Part shown: positions 58,055 through 64,000 of the stretch, one piece after another
How positions within the stretch are numbered: position 1 is the first letter of the stretch
Layout of the letters: the number at the start of each line of letters is the position of its first letter
DNA from: Bimastos eiseni
Lineage: Eukaryota; Annelida; Clitellata; Crassiclitellata; Lumbricidae
Reading direction: 5' to 3'
Length of the DNA: 64,000 bases
Assembly: GCA_959347315.1 (NCBI GenBank)
Contig: OY365822.1
Location: 6,373,367-6,437,366, forward strand
Notes under the pieces: generated by a model
What the model was told of the DNA's origin: nothing
Seen by the model: the letters and a program-made list of their open reading frames with translations, nothing else
The model's database searches: none
Position numbers and translations under genes: made by a program

Positions 58055-59171
58055 TAGGGGATGGGTTCATACATTTGTGGCGATGGGTGAATTACTGACA
58101 AGCGGAGGGATCGACGAAATGTGACGTCACACCATCTCATCAAACATCAAAATGCGTAATTTTATTATAACTTTCACTCAATTAAACAAGTTTCGCGTAT
58201 CTTACAATGTATTACAACTTCCAATTAACGCGTCGTTAATTGGAAGTTGTAGCGCAATCCTCGAGTACTATATTAGCTGCTTCTACGGACTTAGTCGACG
58301 AACAAGAGGATTATAATATATTGCGCACGTGCCGTTGTCTTTTTTTGCGGTGACCTTTCTGGTTAGTGGCCTTGCTGGGTGTTGACCATTTCGCACTAAG
58401 CGCTCTGTAGGCTTATAATAGTCTCTCCGGAAAACGATCCATATGGAGACAATGACCTGTCTCAAGAAGAACTTGATGAATGTTCGACCTGTTATAAATA
58501 AATCATGTTTCGCCTCATTGAGGGAATACACCATCAACGCTCGTGTTCTGACGGTGCCAGTCCCAAGCCGGGAGAAAGGAAGAGGGCGACACAAAATCAT
58601 CTTATATATGCTGCGGTGTCGTTAAGAGACCAACAACGGCCTGACTGAGGGAATATACCGCCACTGCTAACACTTAGACAGTGTCAGTCCCAAGCCTGAA
58701 TAAAGGAGGAGGGCGACGCTAATGATCTTTGCAATCACACAGCGAAGTGTAGTTCAATTTTTGTAGCGCTGCATTGAGCAGGGTGGGTTTAGCGATGGGG
58801 CGAGGGAGTACCCATAAAGTGATGTGGTATAAAAAAATGCGCAAGCACGCACCCACTTACACACACCTACACACACCCACAACACCTACACACACCCACG
58901 CACACACACAAACGAACACGCATACAAACAGACATATATACATTGTGCACATAGCGCCCCTCAATAGATGGTACTGAGAGAGGCGCTATATAAATTCTCA
59001 GATACGATGCGATGCATATCACAGACGCACAGACGCTGACGGACTAACAGATTGCATCGGCAGCAACCGACAGACATGCATACAGACTGACTGACAGACG
59101 TATAGATGGACATCTAGACGGAATGACAATTACACAGACTGACAGACCGAGACAAACCGGTCTCCTCTGCT
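58055..59171. other. intergenic, no gene recognised
   Basis: Contains a short hairpin at 58215-58252 (CCAATTAACGCG with CGTTAATTGG), two related 90-base segments (58500-58590 and 58640-58720, both with GGGAATA and CAGTCCCAAGCC) suggesting an old tandem duplication, and a CACA-rich repeat (58850-58930) leading into a GCGCTATATAAA-type repeat end. Confidence 0.5.
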
Positions 59172-59285
59172 CAGTTACGGTTACGTCATCGTCATAGTTA
59201 CGGTTACGCCATCGTCATAGTTACGGTTACGTCATCGTCATAGTTACGGTTACGTCATCGTCATAGTTACTGTTACGCCATCGTG
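59172..59285. repeat. 23-bp tandem repeat containing TTACGTCA
   Basis: About five copies of a 23-base unit with AGTTACGGTTACGTCATCG; some copies have TTACGCCA instead. TTACGTCA is one base from the CRE/ATF palindrome TGACGTCA. It stands 2.1 kb upstream of the lectin gene start, beside the assembly gap. Confidence 0.85.
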
Positions 59286-59360
59286 AGAATGGATGGTTTC
59301 GGATGGGCTTAAGAGTTGGCCGACTGCCAAGTGGGTCGGTCGTAAGTGCTTCCCCTCTCT

Positions 59361-59560
59361 NNNNNNNNNNNNNNNNNNNNNNNNNNNNNNNNNNNNNNNN
59401 NNNNNNNNNNNNNNNNNNNNNNNNNNNNNNNNNNNNNNNNNNNNNNNNNNNNNNNNNNNNNNNNNNNNNNNNNNNNNNNNNNNNNNNNNNNNNNNNNNNN
59501 NNNNNNNNNNNNNNNNNNNNNNNNNNNNNNNNNNNNNNNNNNNNNNNNNNNNNNNNNNNN
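59361..59560. other. assembly gap, 200 N
   Basis: Run of exactly 200 N, the usual placeholder for a gap of unknown length between contigs. True distance across it is not known; frames crossing it are meaningless. Confidence 0.99.
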
Positions 59561-61129
59561 AGCAGCCAATGGCAACGGAGGATGAAGGCACCAGCATCGC
59601 TCTCTCTCCCTGGCAGAAACATCAACCATGCAAGCAACAGCAGCCAGGCGTGGCTGCCGCGGTTGTTTCTCCTGATGACACAGAAGCAGCCAACCTAACA
59701 GGCAGGCAGGTAGGCAGGCAGGCAGGCAGTCTTGTTCATCTGCTCGATACTGACAGACAGACAGACCGACCGACAGACAGGCACAACAGGGACTCGCACA
59801 CAGCATAACAGATAGATACGCAGTCGGTCGAACAAATACACAGAAACCCCCAAGCGGAAGCATAGATACGGAGAGAGCGTACACGGTTCCAGAGACACCG
59901 GCGCAGACAGAAACACGTACGCACAGATCCAGCCAGACGGACAAAGCGCACAACGACCGAGTTGCGAGGAAGTAGGCAGAGACACGAAACCACACTCACA
60001 CAGTCACAAACAGAAGGCCATCAGGACAGAGGCAGACCGATTCCACGCGCGCTTGCAGGCAGGCCACCAAGATGGCAGTGACTAAACCCTTCATCGCGCG
60101 CCTGTACGGCCGGCCTGAACCACCACCACGCTCAGCAACTACCCGTCCGTCCGTAGCAGGCAGGCTTGCAGGCACACGGGCAAGGACGACGGAGATGGGA
60201 GGCCAAGAAGGGAAGCGGGTCGTTAGCTGCAGTGGCAGCAGACCACAGATAATATACATACAATTCAGGCCTGCAGCAGCCGGAGAAGAAGCGGACGAGA
60301 ATTAATGCGCACGATAGCAGCAGCTGTCGCGTATGAATCTTCGACGGGGTGAAGCGGTCCATTGAGCCTGCCATCTCTCGTTCAGGGTCTCGCTCGCCTG
60401 GGGTGAGTTTCGACGAACGTTTGAACCGTAATGACGCCCCATCTACGAAGGGATCTTTGAACGGAGGAAGCCTACGTCCAATATAACCCCGGAATCTTAT
60501 CGGCGCAACGCGCAAATCGGCCGCAGACGTATCACGGATTTATCGATCGCAGAGGAAAGTAGTCCGCGCGCGCGCCGCGGTCATCATTCGGCGGATGTTC
60601 CTACGTCTTCTGGCGTACAGGAAACGTAGGCCGTGGATGTCACGTGCTTGGCGAAAAAGGCCGAATTACAGAGTAGGCCTAATTACGACGCAGGACGAAT
60701 AATCACAGCGAAACTACGATTCGCGCTACCCATGTATCAGATCTCAAATGGCATAAACGACACATCGCTTGGTAGGGTCTGGTCTTATGACGTACCTACG
60801 AGACAACGAGAATTTTGTCGATAGAGGTCGCTCGCTCGTCTTTCGATGCTGGCGCTAGATGAAGTACTTCGCTGTTGCTCGTCTGCATATATCGCTTCCA
60901 TCGGGAGCTTTCAACTGGAGAGATGGAAGTGTAAAGCTGGCATTGAGCGAATCTGGTAGCGATATGCCTGATGATTGGGATAAATTAGTCGGCCTGGATA
61001 ATTGGTGTTGGTCGACGGAATGATAATACCGATGGGAAAGAGGTAGCTCGGAATATTAAAACCTGTGGATCGGGATTTGTTGGACGAGAGCGGTCGCTCT
61101 TTGGAAGACGCCGAGAATCAGGTGAGATT

Positions 61130-61166
<37 letters not shown>

Positions 61167-61393
61167 CGATGATGGTCGAAGGAATTGTCTCAGCAACAAC
61201 ACCAGCAGAGGCAACAGACGGATGATGTGGACAGCATTAGCAGCAGCAGCCGCATCGGAGGCTGCGCATTGATTGGAGTGTCCATCACTGCTGAGCGAGT
61301 AGCGGCAGCCTTCGCAGCCTGTGGCGGTGTTGGTGCTGTTGTGTTGCGGACGGTGCCGTGTCTGGCTGTAGGACTCGCCTGTTAGCCGTTGAG
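59561..61393 (+). promoter_or_regulatory. GC-rich region upstream of the SUEL-lectin gene
   Basis: GC- and CpG-richer than the rest of the window, with GGCA and GACA tetranucleotide repeats (59699-59790), a CGCGCGCG patch (60567-60578) and a GAT repeat (61131-61165). Likely holds the promoter and 5' leader of the gene that starts at 61394; a transcription start cannot be fixed. Open frames on both strands here show no recognisable protein features. Confidence 0.45.
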
Positions 61394-62696
61394 ATGGGTA
61401 ATTGGCGGAGGAGGAGGAGGAGGAGCCTTGTCCCTCTTCTGCTTGTCCTCTGCTGCTCTGTTCTGGCGAAGGACATCGCTGCCTCGATGACGACCACTAC
61501 GCTGGCCTCGTCGCCCGTCGAACGAGGTGAGTGAGGACGAGGTGAGAGGACGAGGGATGGAGAGGGAAGAGAAGGAAGGGGTAGGAGGAGGTGGAGGAGG
61601 ATGAGCATGAAGGGTGGGAGGAAGGGAGTGGAGGAGAAAGAGGAGGAGGAAGGGAGGAGGTAGAAGAGGAGGAGAAGGAGGAAGATGAGGAGGGGAGGAG
61701 GAAGGGATGGAAAGAGGTAGGGAAGGAAGCGGAAAAGGAGGAGGAAAGGGAGGAGGTGGAGGATAGAAGGGAGGTAGGAAGCAGAAGAGGACGAGGAAGA
61801 GCTGGAGGAGGAGAATGATGAGGAACTGGAGGATGAGGTAGGAAAACCAGAGGAAGGACGAGGAGGAAGAGTAAAATAAGGGGACGAATTTGCATAAAAA
61901 TAACGATAAAAATAACGATATAAATAACGATAAAATAACGATAAAATAACAGCAATAACTATAATAGTTATTACAATAATGTCTGCGTAGGCTTTTGTCT
62001 CGTTTGTTCTGCAAATGTCTGGTGGCAAGCCACAGTTCGTGATGTGATTATCATAAGAGGCCAAGGAACGGCTTGGCATGTAGCACATCTCGTGTTAGAA
62101 ATGCTATGTTCGCGTTTAAGCCCAATCTTAAACTCAGACCATTGAGCAGTTTCGCTAACTGTGCAATATCCCATCATAATCATCATCATCAGCAGCAGCA
62201 TCATCATCACCACTACCACCAGTAGCAGCAGCAGCAGCCGCTGTCATTCCTAGCTGTTTGGCGGCGATGTGTACAAATAAATTATCTCCGTTGTCCTTCC
62301 TCGGTTGTAGTATGTTATTGTCCTCGTTAATATTTTCTATCCAGATTCTCCAAATAATTATTATTATGTCCTATTAGGTCCTACAAATTATAATTATGTC
62401 CTTTAAGTCCATGCATTGGATGAAGAATTAGCCAAGAACACGATCCATTTCATATTCTATAGCAACGCAATTTATGTAGCGCAATTTCTTTGTCTTACAA
62501 AAACACTCTGCTCCATTGTAGGGAGTTGGTAACTTCAGCAAATGACCAGCAGGGCTCCATCCTTATTCATTATCGGAATCTCTAATTTACATAAATCCAC
62601 TTCAGCTCTCTGAGTCATACGGCTATTGTCATTGCAAGACCATTATTATGATTATTATTATGATTATTATTATGATTATTATTATGATTATTATTA

Positions 62697-62728
<32 letters not shown>

Positions 62729-63286
62729 GATTATTATTTTTATTATTATTATTATCGTCGTCGTCGTCATCATCATCATCATCAGTGTTATTAATGTTAT
62801 TATAATCATCATTATGATCAGGATTATTATTATCGTTATCATTATCATCATCGTCGTCGTCATCATCATCATCATCATCATCACACCACAACCCCACCAA
62901 CATCATCGTCATCATCATCATCATCATCTTTAAATGTAGATGATGCCTAAGGTTAATATGAAACTAACCCAACGTCGTCCACATTACAGATCCTCGTGAG
63001 TACTGTGCTGCTGAGGAGTTCAAGCCTAAATGTCTATCGAACGAGGTCGTCCTGATAACCGAGGCCCAGTACGGTCGGATGGAGGTAGGGGAGTGTGTCA
63101 AAACGAACTATGGATACATCGGATGCGGAGTTGACGTCATCGGTATCCTTGACGACGAATGCTCCGGGAAAAGATCGTGCAGCATCAGGATACCGGATAC
63201 ACGGCTCGAGGATGCGGTCACAACAAACAATATATGCCCAAAGGAGTTCAAGGCCTACCTGAACGTTTCCTACGAGTGCATCCCAG
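61394..63286 (+). CDS. SUEL-type lectin domain protein, EVA1C/latrophilin-like, first two exons (continues past right edge)
   Basis: Exons 61394-61526 and 62990-63286, joined in phase 1 (CGAG/gtgagt, ttacag/AT). Residues 1-25 form a clear signal peptide: six Arg (5-10), hydrophobic LVPLLLVLCCSVLA, cleavage likely after Ala25. A Thr/Ser-rich linker follows. Residues about 49-142 are one galactose/rhamnose-binding SUEL lectin domain with eight Cys, the YGR motif (EAQYGRMEVGEC), DDECSGKRSC and the closing AYLNVSYEC. The exon ends in phase 1 at a GT donor, so more protein follows outside. The spacing DEC..RSC...CP..KAYL.VSY.C is closest to EVA1C-type domains (cell-surface heparin/Slit-binding proteins), but latrophilin or other multi-domain lectin proteins cannot be excluded. 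Confidence 0.85.
61540..61880. repeat. polypurine tract in intron 1 of the lectin gene
   Basis: About 340 bases almost wholly A and G on the plus strand, starting 14 bases after the exon 1 donor. Minus-strand frames rich in Pro, Ser and Leu are by-products. It is followed by an ATAACGATAAA repeat (61894-61950). Confidence 0.9.
62632..62935. repeat. ATT/CAT/CGT compound microsatellite
   Basis: About 300 bases of trinucleotide repeats ending 55 bases before the exon 2 acceptor at 62990. Frames of Met, Ile, Asn or Asp runs are artefacts. Confidence 0.9.
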
Positions 63287-64000
63287 GTGCGTTGGAGAAT
63301 AATGCAGGTGTACGGAGATATGGCGCTATAGAAATATGCTGATTCATACGAGGATGCGTTCTTGCGTGATGAGCAAACACTTTTCAATCAGTCAATATGC
63401 TTTTCAATCAATCAATCAATATACTTTTCAATCAATCAATCAATATGCTTTTTAATCGTTCTATTACAATTTGAATCAATCGATGTACTTATTTCCATGA
63501 ACACGTGACAACTTCAAAATGAACGTTGGTCAAGAAAGATCTTGCCTAACTAGTTAGGAGATGTTCCTGTCGAAAATAGTCCTTGCGTTCTAATAGTCAT
63601 AATGATGAAAAGATTGAAGTTTTTAAACTTAAAAAAATGTCTGGGTAGAGCATAATGCTCCCTCTGCGGTCGGCCATGACCTCTTGGGTTTCTGCCTCCC
63701 ATCTCAAGAGATCAATGTGGCATTGCACCCCAGAACAGTCTAGCTAATCCGTCGGGCAACTTGGCAATCTTAGGTGCTGTCCTCTTGGTTCCTCGCTTAT
63801 AAATGCGTCTCTTGTTGGCTTGGCTTTTCTGCGATGGTCACATCATTATGGCTGCTGGCCTTATCCTTGCTTGGAAGCATAATCATTGCTTCGCACAAGA
63901 AAGACGTCCAGTTGACTTCGTCCTGTTGGCTATTTCCGGCGCCAGTCTCGCCTCAGAGTCTGTCTATGCATATACGGAACCATTCCTCCCACTGCCTCTA
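63287..64000. other. start of lectin gene intron 2
   Basis: No further exon seen to the edge. A 28-base unit with TTTTCAATCAATCAATCAAT is repeated about three times at 63378-63460; the rest is unique-looking. Confidence 0.5.

Noticed and set aside
57699..58124. Long repetitive frames (APNCPGAELSG-type) on both strands
   Set aside because: By-products of the GGCGCC minisatellite, which has no stop codons in several frames; no start context, splice signals or domain.
59227..59995. Frames crossing the N run
   Set aside because: They depend on 200 unknown bases of arbitrary length.
61285..62088. Long minus-strand frames rich in Leu, Pro and Ser
   Set aside because: They read the polypurine tract and the antisense of the lectin gene signal exon; low complexity only.

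Overview
The window is animal nuclear DNA: short coding exons separated by AT-rich introns, many transposon relics, simple repeats and one 200-base assembly gap (59361-59560). A SUEL-type (sea urchin egg lectin type) lectin gene and fold-back transposons whose arms are built of short subrepeats, like the TU elements known from sea urchins, suggest a marine deuterostome, most likely an echinoderm. The species cannot be named from the sequence.

Left part (1-11.7 kb): the 5' two thirds of the mitochondrial DNA polymerase gamma catalytic subunit (POLG) on the minus strand, with presequence, all three exonuclease motifs and the spacer-domain exons. Its polymerase motifs lie beyond the left edge. 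Head-to-head with it, at 13580, starts a squalene synthase first exon.

Centre (13.6-54.1 kb): a squalene synthase (FDFT1-type) cluster of four bodies in strictly alternating orientation, here called A (+, 18336-23636), B (-, 27067-31252), C (+, 35626-43241) and D (-, 46233-53665). A, C and D each give an uninterrupted eight-exon reading frame (411, 407 and 413 residues) with both Asp-rich motifs. B is a pseudogene. B and C diverge from a shared promoter region at about 32.2-32.5 kb; A/B and C/D are tail to tail. A looks like the ancestral enzyme. C and D keep the catalytic acids but change many residues that line the substrate pocket. Extra pieces (an orphan first exon at 13580, exon 8 relics at 24.3 and 50.0 kb, exon 4 relics inside B, C and D, a promoter relic at 24.8-25.1 kb) show repeated duplication and exon shuffling. 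A 507-base run identical between C and D, next to an exon with 16 differences, points to recent gene conversion.

Right part (54.1-64 kb): a 2.5-kb fold-back element with nested elements, further inverted-repeat elements, a striking GGCGC-rich minisatellite (57.6-58.06 kb), the gap, a GC-rich presumed promoter region, and the first two exons of a secreted or membrane protein with a SUEL lectin domain (EVA1C/latrophilin type, 61394-63286, continuing past the edge).

How the genes fit together: POLG and the lectin gene have no evident link with the cluster. Within the cluster the likely scenario is one housekeeping squalene synthase (A, perhaps with two alternative first exons) and a clade of derived paralogues (B, C, D), of which C and D are candidates for a changed head-to-head prenyl condensation, for example in a specialised triterpenoid pathway. 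That functional step is inference.
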